This document shows, piece after piece, positions 16,341 through 25,602 of a stretch of 64,000 nucleotides of DNA. Positions within the stretch are counted from its first letter, which is position 1; each line of letters begins with the position of its first letter. The stretch spans positions 992,001 through 1,056,000 of the forward strand of contig NZ_JACYGY010000001.1 in assembly GCF_015221875.1 (NCBI RefSeq), written 5' to 3'. The translations under genes and the position numbers were made by a program. The notes under the pieces were generated by a model. That model saw only the letters and a list, made by a program, of their open reading frames with translations, had not been told where the DNA came from and ran no database searches. Source of the stretch: Dyadobacter subterraneus. Its GTDB lineage: Bacteria > Bacteroidota > Bacteroidia > Cytophagales > Spirosomataceae.

Positions 16341-19300
16341 ATGTTAAAAGAACTACGACCTTGGCTGCTGACTTTACTTGCAGTAGCCTTATTCACCGTT
16401 CCGATCTTTGCCCAGGATGTCACTGTAACTGGTACTATTCTGGATGAAAACGGAGCCGGATTGCCAGGTGCCAACATTCTTCTTAAAGGCACAACCCGTG
16501 GAACAAATTCAGATGGTGAAGGAAAATTCAGTTTGTCTATTCCATCTGCCGGCGGAACATTTATTATTTCTTCGGTTGGTTATTTACCAAAGGAATTAAA
16601 TGTAAGTTCTTCTACTACCAACGTAAATGTTGGTCTGGAACCCGATGTAAGAAGTTTGAATGAAGTTGTTGTAACCGCTCTTGGTATTGAGCGCAGCGCG
16701 AAATCGCTGACTTATGCAACACAGCAAATTGCAGGAAAACAATTAACAGATAACCGTGATGCCAACTTTGTAAATACACTTTCCGGTAAAGTTGCCGGTT
16801 TGGTCGTTTCACAAGGTGCTGCTGGACCGGGTTCCGCAGCCCGCGTAATTTTGCGTGGTAACAGATCCATCACAGGTAATAATAATGCACTTTTTGTAGT
16901 TGATGGTGTACCTATTGACAATAGTTTGCTTGGTCAGGTTTCCAGCGATTTTGGTGGAAGCAACTCTTCGGATGGAGCATCAAATATCAACCCGGATGAT
17001 ATCGAGTCGATGAACGTATTGAAAGGTGCAGCAGCTTCTGCACTTTACGGTAGCCGTGCAGCCAATGGTGTTATTATGATCACGACCAAAAAAGGAAAAG
17101 CCGGTCAGATTTCTACAAATATTAATTCTGGTGTGACGATGGAATCTCCATTTTTACTTCCAAAATTACAGAACGAATATGGACAAGGAAGCGCAGGAGT
17201 GGCAGGAACCGGGGCAAGTAGCTGGGGACCAAAAACGACTACATATCCCAATAACATCAGCGATTTCTTCCGTCACGGTGTTTCTACAAATAACTCAATT
17301 GGTATCTCCGGTGGAACTGATAAAATTCAGACCTATACTTCTTACACCAATAATTATAACCAGGGCATTGTACCGACCAACAATTTGATGCGTCACACAT
17401 TCAATATGCGTATCAGCAGCCAGGTTACCAGCAAATTATCTGTCGATGCAAAAATTACTTATGTCAATCAAAAAATTGACAACAAGCAGTTGACCGGAGA
17501 AGCCAGCAATGTAATGCAGCTTTATAAAATTCCGCGCAGTGTTGATTTGGATACTTATAGAAATTATGAAGGCAGTGACGGATATCCAACATATTGGACA
17601 ACTTCGTCTATCTACACTAACCCTTTCTGGAATATTTATAAAAATACAGGACAGGAAAAAAGAAACAGAATTACGGCACTTGGTTCTGCCAAATATCAGC
17701 TTACAAACTGGTTAAGTGTTCAGGGCCGTATAAGTTATGACCGTTACGATGATGTGGTGACTAACAGAACTGCTAACAACAGTTTGGGAGGTTTGCCAGG
17801 TGGTTCTTACAGCGATTACCAAAACAATGTCTTGGAACGTAACCTTGACGTGCTTCTTTCTGGTAACAATAAACTTGGAAAAGACTTTTTGTTGTCATAC
17901 AACCTGGGAGCAGGTCAAACACACAGAGAGTATTCTCAAATTGGTGGTAATGCAGGTGGTTTGACCGTACCAAACAGATTTGACCTTTCTTTCGCAAGAA
18001 CGCTGACTAAGATTGCGGATTACTCGGAGAGAGAATTACAATATGTATTTGGAACAGCTTCACTTTCTTACAAAGATTTCATTACGATTGACGCTTCTGC
18101 CCGTAATGACTGGTCTTCTACGCTTCCAAAACCATATTCTTACTTTTACTCCTCTTTCAGCGGTAATGTAATTCTTTCAGAAGCATTAAAAATGCCTCAA
18201 TGGATCAGTTTTGCCAAAGTACGTGGCTCGTGGGCTCAGGTAGGTGCTGACACGGATCCTTACCGTCTGAACCAGAATTACACGTTTTATCAGGGTGGAA
18301 ATGGCGGAGGTTACATTTCAAGAGACAACACGCAGCCGGCAACAAACCTGAAACCGGAAATTTCATCTTCTACTGAATTTGGAGCTGATTTAAGATTCTT
18401 CAACGGAAGATTGGGTATTGACGCGACTTACTATATTTCCAACACTGTTAACCAGTTGTTAAGCTTGGGTAAAGCGCCGGCATCAGGTTTCTTGTCCCAG
18501 TATATCAATGCAGGTAAAATCAGAAACGAAGGTTTTGAAATTACCTTAACTGGTAAGCCGATTAAAAACGGAAAACTGAATTGGGATATAACGCTTAACA
18601 TGGCAAGAAATGTGAACACCATTATCAAACTTGATCCAAACATTAAATCTGCATTCCTTTCAGGTGGATATGGCCGTACGGCTTCTCCAATTGTCAAAGA
18701 GGGAGGTTCCTATGGAGATCTTGTAGGTTATAAATGGTTGAGAGATGCACAAGGCAGATTTGTAGTAACTGCTCCTGATGCTGATGGCAAAAATGGTGGT
18801 AAACCAGTTTCAACAGCAACTCAGGATGAAAAGGTTGGTAACTTCAACCCAAAACTTACAGCCGGTTTGAACAACTCGTTTTCTTATGGAAACTTCGTTG
18901 CAAGCTTCCTGATCGATGCACGTATTGGCGGACAAATGACTTCTGGCAGCCAGGCTATTCTTGCTAATGATGGAAATGCCGACTACACGACTAACTTCCG
19001 TGATGGTGGCTGGATAATTCCGGCGGTAACTACAACCGGAGAAACGAACACAACGCCAATCAATGCGGAAACTTTCTGGACAACTGCTTCGGGTGGACGT
19101 TATTCATGGGCTGAATTCTTCACTTATTCAACCACAAACGTTCGTTTAAGAGAGATTACAGTAGGTTATAACATTCCTTTCGGAGAGAAATTTTTCTTCA
19201 AAAATGCACGCGTATCGTTCGTTGCCAGGAACCTGTTCTTCATTTACAGAGGTTACGCAACATTGGACATTCCGGGTATTGCAAAAAGAAAACTGCCATT

Positions 19301-19403
19301 CGATCCGGACGTAACCCTTGGTTCAGGAAACTATCAGGGTGTTGAATATGGAACTATGCCTTCAACCAGAAGTATTGGTTTAAATCTAAAATTAAGTTTC
19401 TGA
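16341..19403 (+). CDS. SusC/RagA family TonB-linked outer membrane protein (module 2)
   Basis: This 1,020-residue TonB-dependent barrel has a signal peptide (cleaved after about PIFA). A CarboxypepD-reg-like domain (GTILDENGAGLPGANILLKG) follows, then the EVVVTALG box and a plug with INPDDIESMNVLKGA and ALYGSRAANGV. The C-terminal strand ends SIGLNLKLSF. It is clearly paralogous to the module 1 SusC, sharing the box and plug motifs, but the barrel differs enough for another ligand. susD follows after 52 bases. The AT-rich gap 16169-16340 shows no clear promoter. Confidence 0.95.
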   Translation: MLKELRPWLLTLLAVALFTVPIFAQDVTVTGTILDENGAGLPGANILLKGTTRGTNSDGEGKFSLSIPSAGGTFIISSVGYLPKELNVSSSTTNVNVGLEPDVRSLNEVVVTALGIERSAKSLTYATQQIAGKQLTDNRDANFVNTLSGKVAGLVVSQGAAGPGSAARVILRGNRSITGNNNALFVVDGVPIDNSLLGQVSSDFGGSNSSDGASNINPDDIESMNVLKGAAASALYGSRAANGVIMITTKKGKAGQISTNINSGVTMESPFLLPKLQNEYGQGSAGVAGTGASSWGPKTTTYPNNISDFFRHGVSTNNSIGISGGTDKIQTYTSYTNNYNQGIVPTNNLMRHTFNMRISSQVTSKLSVDAKITYVNQKIDNKQLTGEASNVMQLYKIPRSVDLDTYRNYEGSDGYPTYWTTSSIYTNPFWNIYKNTGQEKRNRITALGSAKYQLTNWLSVQGRISYDRYDDVVTNRTANNSLGGLPGGSYSDYQNNVLERNLDVLLSGNNKLGKDFLLSYNLGAGQTHREYSQIGGNAGGLTVPNRFDLSFARTLTKIADYSERELQYVFGTASLSYKDFITIDASARNDWSSTLPKPYSYFYSSFSGNVILSEALKMPQWISFAKVRGSWAQVGADTDPYRLNQNYTFYQGGNGGGYISRDNTQPATNLKPEISSSTEFGADLRFFNGRLGIDATYYISNTVNQLLSLGKAPASGFLSQYINAGKIRNEGFEITLTGKPIKNGKLNWDITLNMARNVNTIIKLDPNIKSAFLSGGYGRTASPIVKEGGSYGDLVGYKWLRDAQGRFVVTAPDADGKNGGKPVSTATQDEKVGNFNPKLTAGLNNSFSYGNFVASFLIDARIGGQMTSGSQAILANDGNADYTTNFRDGGWIIPAVTTTGETNTTPINAETFWTTASGGRYSWAEFFTYSTTNVRLREITVGYNIPFGEKFFFKNARVSFVARNLFFIYRGYATLDIPGIAKRKLPFDPDVTLGSGNYQGVEYGTMPSTRSIGLNLKLSF

Positions 19404-19455
19404 TCTAGTCCAGCGACAAATTGATTTAAACCTTATCTAAAACATTGTAAAGAAT

Positions 19456-21039
19456 ATGAAAAATATAAATAAATGGCTTCGCAGATCTTTTGTGGTAGGT
19501 TTAGTTTCAAGCACCGCGGTGGTTTGGAGCGGCTGTACCGGAGATTTTGAAGAAATGAATACCAGTAAAACCAAGCTTACTGCCGCGGCCGTAGGAGAAG
19601 ACGAGCTTCCGTTCTTGTTTTCAAGAGCTCAGCAGCAGGCTTCCTATTCTGGTGGTACGTATCAAATTGCACAAAATCTTTTTGCAGATTTATATGCACA
19701 ATATTTTGCTACAACAGCTACATATTTCCCGTCGGACCGCTACGTAATGCGTTTCGACTGGCTGACTGGTCACTGGAATCCGATTTACACAGACGTTGTG
19801 CCGCAGTTGAAAAAAGTATTCGAACTTGCGGACCCGGCTTCTGCGGAATATTCTCTGGCCAGTATCATGTGGGTTTATGCATTTCACCGCGTAACGGATT
19901 ATTATGGTCCGGTTCCTTATTTCGATGCGGGTAATGGAGAAAACACAGTTAAATATGATGCGCAAAATTTAATCTATGACGATTTTTTCAAACGTCTTAA
20001 TACTGCAACAACCGCTTTGAAATCAAAAACATCGGAGAAACCTTACGATACCTTTGATATCATGTACGGTGGTGACGTCACCAAATGGATCAAATTTGCC
20101 AATACTTTAAGATTGCGTTTGGCACTTCGTATTTCCAAAGTAGATCCTGCCCGTGCCAAAACAGAAGCGGAAGCAGCTGTTGCCGGTGGTGTGTTTACGG
20201 ATATCGCTGACGATGCTTATATGGTGAAAAACCTTGCTGGTGATGACCACAATGGTTTGGCAAGAATCGCGATCTGGAATGAATTCCGTATGAGTGCATC
20301 CATGGAATCAGTTTTGAAAGGAACTGAGGATCCCCGAATTGGTGTGTACTTTCAGCCAGCATCCAAAACCAATACTTTTGAAGGTGTTAGAAATGGTTTG
20401 ACTGCTGCGGAACTTGGTATCGATGCCAACAGCAATGATAATAATTCCAACGTTGGTGCTCATTGGGTTACAGGTTCAGGTGCAAACTGGGATAGTCAGT
20501 TAACTGTTCATCAGGATATCATGCATGCTTCGGAAGCTTATTTCCTTCGTGCAGAAGGTGCTTTGAATGGCTGGAATATGGGTGGCGGGACTGCAAAATC
20601 CTACTACGAGCTGGGTATCACAACTTCATTATCTCAGTGGAATATTACAGGAGCAGCGGCAACAGCATTTATTAACAGCACCAAAACACCGGTAGCTCCG
20701 GCTGATCAGCAAAATTCTCCAGCCATTTCGAATATTGCAGTAAAATGGGATGATGGATCATCGGAGCTTGTTAAGCGCGAGCAAATCGGTACACAGAAAT
20801 GGCTTGCCATTTATCCTGATGGTATCGAAGCGTGGGCTGAGTTCAGAAGAACACGTTTTCCTAAGTTGTACAATGTCGTAAATTCAGATAATGCGGACGT
20901 GCCGAAAAGTACGTTCATCCGCAGAATTCCGTTCATAGATGCAGAAAAAGCAAGTAACGGAGCAGCCGTCCAGGCTGCCGTAACCTTATTGGGTGGTCCC
21001 GATAAAGCAAGCACTCCGCTGTGGTGGGATAAAAATTAA
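19456..21039 (+). CDS. SusD/RagB family outer membrane lipoprotein (module 2)
   Basis: This 527-residue SusD-like group 2 lipoprotein is the partner of the preceding SusC. Its lipobox (VWSGC) places the lipidated Cys at residue 27, followed by TGDFEEMN, an acidic start compatible with surface export. The overall layout matches the module 1 SusD: a helical N-terminal TPR region, RVTDYYGPVPYFDAG in the conserved core, and a C-terminal PLWWDKN. A terminator follows, separating it from the FG-GAP gene as in module 1. Confidence 0.93.
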   Translation: MKNINKWLRRSFVVGLVSSTAVVWSGCTGDFEEMNTSKTKLTAAAVGEDELPFLFSRAQQQASYSGGTYQIAQNLFADLYAQYFATTATYFPSDRYVMRFDWLTGHWNPIYTDVVPQLKKVFELADPASAEYSLASIMWVYAFHRVTDYYGPVPYFDAGNGENTVKYDAQNLIYDDFFKRLNTATTALKSKTSEKPYDTFDIMYGGDVTKWIKFANTLRLRLALRISKVDPARAKTEAEAAVAGGVFTDIADDAYMVKNLAGDDHNGLARIAIWNEFRMSASMESVLKGTEDPRIGVYFQPASKTNTFEGVRNGLTAAELGIDANSNDNNSNVGAHWVTGSGANWDSQLTVHQDIMHASEAYFLRAEGALNGWNMGGGTAKSYYELGITTSLSQWNITGAAATAFINSTKTPVAPADQQNSPAISNIAVKWDDGSSELVKREQIGTQKWLAIYPDGIEAWAEFRRTRFPKLYNVVNSDNADVPKSTFIRRIPFIDAEKASNGAAVQAAVTLLGGPDKASTPLWWDKN

Positions 21040-21065
21040 TACCTGGCGGGTATTGTACCAGTTAG

Positions 21066-21098
21066 CAAAAGGCAGGCTTTATGCCTGCCTTTTTGTTC
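21066..21098 (+). terminator. Rho-independent terminator after susD (module 2)
   Basis: An 11-base stem (AAAAGGCAGGC and its complement), 5-base loop and T run directly follow the susD stop. Confidence 0.85.
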
Positions 21099-21120
21099 TT
21101 ACTTTGTAAATTTAGTTTTG
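21092..21120 (+). promoter_or_regulatory. Promoter for the module 2 FG-GAP gene
   Basis: TTTG (21092-21095), a 17-base spacer and TAGTTTTG (21113-21120) match the -33/-7 consensus. It starts inside the terminator T run and lies about 75 bases upstream of ATG 21195, so the FG-GAP gene likely has its own message. Confidence 0.5.
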
Positions 21121-21194
21121 TTAAATAACGGTAATAAGCCGCAATTTATTTACCGGAGTTAATATTTCTGCGAGGTTCAGTATATTCCATTATT

Positions 21195-24100
21195 ATGAAA
21201 AATAGCCGCATCCCGATTCTTTTACTGATCATTCTTTTTTCTTCCTGTCAAAAAAAAGACACATTATTCACACTACTCAATTCGGGTGAAACCGGAATAG
21301 AATTTAATAATTTCATAGACGAAGATGCCGAAAACAATGTTCTCGAATACGGATATTTTTACAATGGCGGAGGCGTGGCAGCAGCAGATTTTAACAATGA
21401 CGGGCTGGTGGATGTATACTTTACCGGCAATATGGTGGCCAATAAATTATATCTCAACAAAGGAGATTTCAAATTTGAGGATGTTTCAGAAAAATCAGGA
21501 ACGGCTTTAAATGTTGGCTGGAAAACAGGTGTTTCACTGGTTGATATTAATGATGATGGCTGGATTGACATTTACGTAAGTCGCGCTGGCGCACAGGATG
21601 CGAATCTCAGAAGAAATAAATTGTACGTCAATAATGGCAAAACCGCTGACGGAATTCCGGTTTTTACGGAAAGATCAAAAGAGTATGGATTGGATGACGA
21701 TTCCTACACTACGCAGGCCGTATTTTTTGATTATGACAGAGATGGAGATACAGATTGTTTTTTGTTGAATCACTCGATCCAGAAATATGCCGGTTTCACA
21801 AATCTGATCGCGAATTATAGAGAACAGAAAAACCCGATTTATGGGAATAAGTTGTTGAGAAATGATAACAATAAATTCACCAACGTTACGGATTCCTCAG
21901 GTATCGTTTCTAATGTTTTGAGTTTTGGATTAGGGATCAATGTCAACGATTTCAACAACGACGGCTGGCCGGATATCTACATTTCCAATGATTATAACGA
22001 AAATGATTATCTGTATCTCAACGATAAAAACGGAAAATTTAAAGAAGTCATCCGTGACGCAACAGGCCACGTTTCTCTCTATTCAATGGGAACCGACGCG
22101 GCTGATTTAAACAATGATGGCTGGACGGATATTTTGACATTGGATATGCTTCCGGAAGGCAATGAACGTATCAAACTGACAGCCGGAGACGATAATTATG
22201 ACAAATACCAGCAACTTTTACGCGCCGGTTTTCATGACCAGACTATGCGGAATATGTTGCAGGTCAATAATGGAGTTAACGAAAATGGCATTCCTGTTTT
22301 TAGCGAAATTGGTCAGTTGGCTGGTGTTTCAAATACCGATTGGAGTTGGTCTGGTTTAATGGCGGATTTTGATAATGATGGCTGGAAAGACATTTTTGTT
22401 TCCAACGGATATGCTCGTGATTATACGAATATGGAGTTCTTGAAATATTCCACGGATCTGCAAGCCAATGCCGGTAAGGACGGGAAAGTGCCAAGCCAAA
22501 TGGAAATCATTGCACAAATGCCGCCTATTAACGGTCCGAGCTATATTTTCCAGAACCAGAAAAACCTGACTTTTGCTAAGAAAACAACAGACTGGGGTTT
22601 TGATGAAAAAAACCAGGCAAACGGAGCTATTTACGCGGATCTGGATAATGATGGGGATCTTGATTTGATTACCAATAACGTTAACCAGAAAGCATTTGTC
22701 TACAAAAATAATGCAGAACAAAAGCTCAAAAACAAATTCCTGAAAGTAAAACTGGAAGCTCCAAAATACGCCGTGATGGCCGGAGCGCGTGTTACACTTT
22801 ACAGCGATTCATTAACCCAGACACAGAATTTCATGCCCGTCCGAGGATTTCAGTCTGCTCAGTGGGACGGGATTCATTTTGGTTTGGGGCATGATACTGA
22901 AATTGATTCACTGCAAATTTCCTGGGCCGATGGAAAAACACAGACTCTAAAAAATGTTTCTGGTAATGCTTTAACCTTGAATTACAGCAAAGCCACTTTG
23001 CCGGTATCAGTAATTATCCCACCCAAAACGGGAATTTTTGAAAAAGTGACGATGATTGATTTTAAACACAGCGAAGATCCGAGAAATGATTTCCGGGTAC
23101 AAACTTTGCTTCCCGCAATGCTTTCCTATCAAGGCCCGCATATTGCACATAAGGATTTGAACGGCGATGGCATTGAAGATCTTTACATTGGCGGCGCACG
23201 TGGACAAGCCAAAGGAATTTTTATGAGTAATAAATCCGGGCAGTGGATTCTTTCTCCTCAGGAAGTTTTCACACAAGATGTGGCTTATGAAGATGCGGAT
23301 ATGGAATTTTTTGATGCGGATAATGACGGTGATGCAGATTTGTTGGTAACAAGCGCAGGTTATGAATTAAACGCCGTTGATAAACTTTTGCAATCCAGAT
23401 TGTACATCAATGACAAAGGAAAATGGTCGCGTGCGGAATTTCCAGCCGTGGCTTTGAATGCCTCAACAGTAGCAATTTCCGATGTAGATATAGACGGCGA
23501 TCTGGATATTTTTCTGGGTGTCAGGGTTACGCCGGGAAGATTTCCGGAAAGTGCGGGTGGTTCACTTTTGATCAATGATGGAAAAGGGAAATTTGCAGAC
23601 CAAACTACGGCGCTTGCTCCGCAACTTTCAAAAGTCGGGATGGTTACCGACGCTTCCTGGCAGGATTTGAACAAAGATGGATTTCCGGAATTAATCATCG
23701 TTTCCGACTGGATGCCGGTCAGGATTTTTTCCAATCAAAAAGGCAAACTTACGGATGCAAGTATTGCCTGGGGAACTGCAAAACTCAACGGTTGCTGGAA
23801 TACAATTCAGCAAGCAGATATGGATGGTGACGGCGATATCGATTTTGTTGTAGGAAATATGGGAAGCAACTGGCAGTGGAATATCACATCACCAAAAGGC
23901 CTGACTTTATATGCAAATGACTATGACAAGCTGGGCCGGATTGTTCCGGTAATCAGTGTTACCGAAGGAGAAAAGCAATTTCCCTATGCCAGTCGTGATG
24001 AATTGCTGGACCAGATTCCTTCACTTAAAAAGAAATTTCCAAATTACGTAAGTTATTCCAAAGCCAGTTTGTCAGAAATTTTGCCACAGGAAAAACTGGA

Positions 24101-24515
24101 TGCTGCACAGAAATTATTTGCCAACGAATGGAGAAGCGGAATTCTTGAAAATAAAAATGGGACAATGATTTTTCATCCGTTGCCATTGGAAGCACAGTTC
24201 GCGCCGATCTATGCCATTTCTCTGACAGACGTAAATAATGACGGTCGTGCTGATATTTTATTGGGTGGAAATTTGAACCATACCCGTGTAAGAGTGGGCA
24301 GAAACGACGCGAATTATGTCCAGCTTTTTGTTAATAAGGGAAACCTGAACTTTGATTATATTCCTCAAAAAACTTCCGGATTGTTTGTAAAAGGGGAAGT
24401 TCGGGATCTGCTTACGTTACCTGTTGGCAAGGAAAATATTTTGATTGCCACGGTAAATAATTCCGCCGTTTTGACTTATAAACTGAACGGTTTAAATCCC
24501 AAAGTCAAACCATAA
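21195..24515 (+). CDS. FG-GAP/VCBS-repeat lipoprotein with central ASPIC/UnbV domain (module 2)
   Basis: This 1,106-residue paralogue of the 11508-14843 protein has a lipobox ending at Cys18 (FSSC) followed by QKKD, a charged signal typical of surface-exposed Bacteroidota lipoproteins. At least a dozen DxDxDGxxD loops are present (DFNNDGLVDVYF, DYDRDGDTDCFL, DMDGDGDIDFVV, DVNNDGRADILL). Two are degenerate: DLNKDGFPEL and DYDKLGRIVPV. The ASPIC/UnbV domain sits at about residues 510-600 (GIHFGLGHDTEIDSLQISWADG). Its layout is collinear with module 1, but it is anchored as a lipoprotein rather than cleaved by signal peptidase I. The function is unknown. Confidence 0.9.
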   Translation: MKNSRIPILLLIILFSSCQKKDTLFTLLNSGETGIEFNNFIDEDAENNVLEYGYFYNGGGVAAADFNNDGLVDVYFTGNMVANKLYLNKGDFKFEDVSEKSGTALNVGWKTGVSLVDINDDGWIDIYVSRAGAQDANLRRNKLYVNNGKTADGIPVFTERSKEYGLDDDSYTTQAVFFDYDRDGDTDCFLLNHSIQKYAGFTNLIANYREQKNPIYGNKLLRNDNNKFTNVTDSSGIVSNVLSFGLGINVNDFNNDGWPDIYISNDYNENDYLYLNDKNGKFKEVIRDATGHVSLYSMGTDAADLNNDGWTDILTLDMLPEGNERIKLTAGDDNYDKYQQLLRAGFHDQTMRNMLQVNNGVNENGIPVFSEIGQLAGVSNTDWSWSGLMADFDNDGWKDIFVSNGYARDYTNMEFLKYSTDLQANAGKDGKVPSQMEIIAQMPPINGPSYIFQNQKNLTFAKKTTDWGFDEKNQANGAIYADLDNDGDLDLITNNVNQKAFVYKNNAEQKLKNKFLKVKLEAPKYAVMAGARVTLYSDSLTQTQNFMPVRGFQSAQWDGIHFGLGHDTEIDSLQISWADGKTQTLKNVSGNALTLNYSKATLPVSVIIPPKTGIFEKVTMIDFKHSEDPRNDFRVQTLLPAMLSYQGPHIAHKDLNGDGIEDLYIGGARGQAKGIFMSNKSGQWILSPQEVFTQDVAYEDADMEFFDADNDGDADLLVTSAGYELNAVDKLLQSRLYINDKGKWSRAEFPAVALNASTVAISDVDIDGDLDIFLGVRVTPGRFPESAGGSLLINDGKGKFADQTTALAPQLSKVGMVTDASWQDLNKDGFPELIIVSDWMPVRIFSNQKGKLTDASIAWGTAKLNGCWNTIQQADMDGDGDIDFVVGNMGSNWQWNITSPKGLTLYANDYDKLGRIVPVISVTEGEKQFPYASRDELLDQIPSLKKKFPNYVSYSKASLSEILPQEKLDAAQKLFANEWRSGILENKNGTMIFHPLPLEAQFAPIYAISLTDVNNDGRADILLGGNLNHTRVRVGRNDANYVQLFVNKGNLNFDYIPQKTSGLFVKGEVRDLLTLPVGKENILIATVNNSAVLTYKLNGLNPKVKP

Positions 24516-24573
24516 TCTATCTTGTAAAACATTTTTGAGCTGCCACGAATTTACGGCCATAAAGTAATAATTG

Positions 24574-24581
24574 TATCTTTG
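24574..24581 (+). promoter_or_regulatory. -7 box TATCTTTG
   Basis: A perfect TAnnTTTG match lies about 70 bases before ATG 24653. No clear -33 element is seen. Confidence 0.5.
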
Positions 24582-24652
24582 AATTCACTTCCTGCAAAAC
24601 CGCGATTTCTGGTTAGGGTTGTGAATTCAAAACAATTGAACGAGAATTATAA

Positions 24653-25405
24653 ATGAATAAATATTTAGCTGCTTTCATCTTTACTTTTTGTCTGATAACC
24701 GCTAATACACAAGCGCAGGAAATTAAAACGGCAGAAAGTGATTCTTTGAAAGTTGTCCTGGATTCCACTGATAAATCATTACCTGCTCTAACTGATTCTT
24801 TACCAAAACCGAAAATGACAAAACCCCAATCTGCTTGGAGTTTTGGATTAAATGGCGGTTATAGTTATCGTTTGCCCAATGCAGGAACACGTTCAGATAC
24901 GCCTTACTCAAAATATCTCAGAGGATTAAAGACTGGTTTCTCAATAGGAGCAGACGGACACAAATTTTTCTGGCCGCGTGTTGGCCTTGGTTTAAAATAT
25001 AATTTCTACAAAAGCAAAGGCGAGTACGACGCTGATTTCAGCGACGATATTTCCATTCAGTTTGTTGGCCCGTCATTTATATATCAGTCGCCATTTGAAA
25101 ATGGAAAAACGTCTGTTCTCGCAGGTTTTGCCATGGGATATCAATCTTATAAAAATAGCGCAAGAGCTTACGGTGAAGATTTTACACTTAGAGGAAGTGC
25201 TACCGGCTGGGCTATGAGTCTGGGACTGGAACAAAAATTAAGTGAACATTTTGCGCTGAATCTGACAGGCGCCTGCTATTTGGGTACATCCTACAAATTC
25301 AGAAAACAAATGGCCGGGCATACAGAGACAATCAAGCTCACAAGAGAAAATTTTGAAGATCTGTCCCGTATTGAAATCACCCTTGGATTGAAATTTCTAC
25401 ATTAA
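24653..25405 (+). CDS. Putative outer-membrane beta-barrel protein
   Basis: This 250-residue protein has a signal peptide ending at about residue 22 (TQAQ). A short Ser/Asp/Lys-rich linker (about residues 23-60) leads into a barrel-like region with alternating aromatic strands (WSFGLNGGYSYRLP, GLGLKYNFYKSKGEYD). A final strand ends IEITLGLKFLH. It occupies the place next to the module 2 FG-GAP gene that the haloperoxidase holds in module 1, but has its own -7 box. It resembles general porin-like or outer membrane protein barrels and I cannot name a ligand. Confidence 0.65.
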   Translation: MNKYLAAFIFTFCLITANTQAQEIKTAESDSLKVVLDSTDKSLPALTDSLPKPKMTKPQSAWSFGLNGGYSYRLPNAGTRSDTPYSKYLRGLKTGFSIGADGHKFFWPRVGLGLKYNFYKSKGEYDADFSDDISIQFVGPSFIYQSPFENGKTSVLAGFAMGYQSYKNSARAYGEDFTLRGSATGWAMSLGLEQKLSEHFALNLTGACYLGTSYKFRKQMAGHTETIKLTRENFEDLSRIEITLGLKFLH

Positions 25406-25500
25406 TACTTTCGTTTTGTTTTATGATTAAGTAAGGGAAAAGTTGGACAAAAAAGTCTTACTTGTGTAACCTTGACAGGCTATTTTAAAAATGAATTTTC

Positions 25501-25521
25501 AAACGGTAGATTATACCGTTT
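25501..25521. promoter_or_regulatory. Perfect 8-base inverted repeat, possible operator
   Basis: AAACGGTA and TACCGTTT flank a 5-base centre. There is no T run after it, so it is unlikely to be a terminator. It lies about 80 bases upstream of the ThuA-like gene and could be a regulator site. Confidence 0.35.
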
Positions 25522-25602
25522 CTGGACTTAATCTGTTAAGCATTTTCAATCTTTTCTTTCATAAGATTTCCAGGGCCTAAACCACTGGATACAAATCGAA
25601 GT

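Noticed and set aside
6600..25405. Polysaccharide utilisation locus
   Set aside because: The SusCD pairs lack glycoside hydrolases, polysaccharide lyases, sulfatases and a linked regulator, so a glycan role is not supported.
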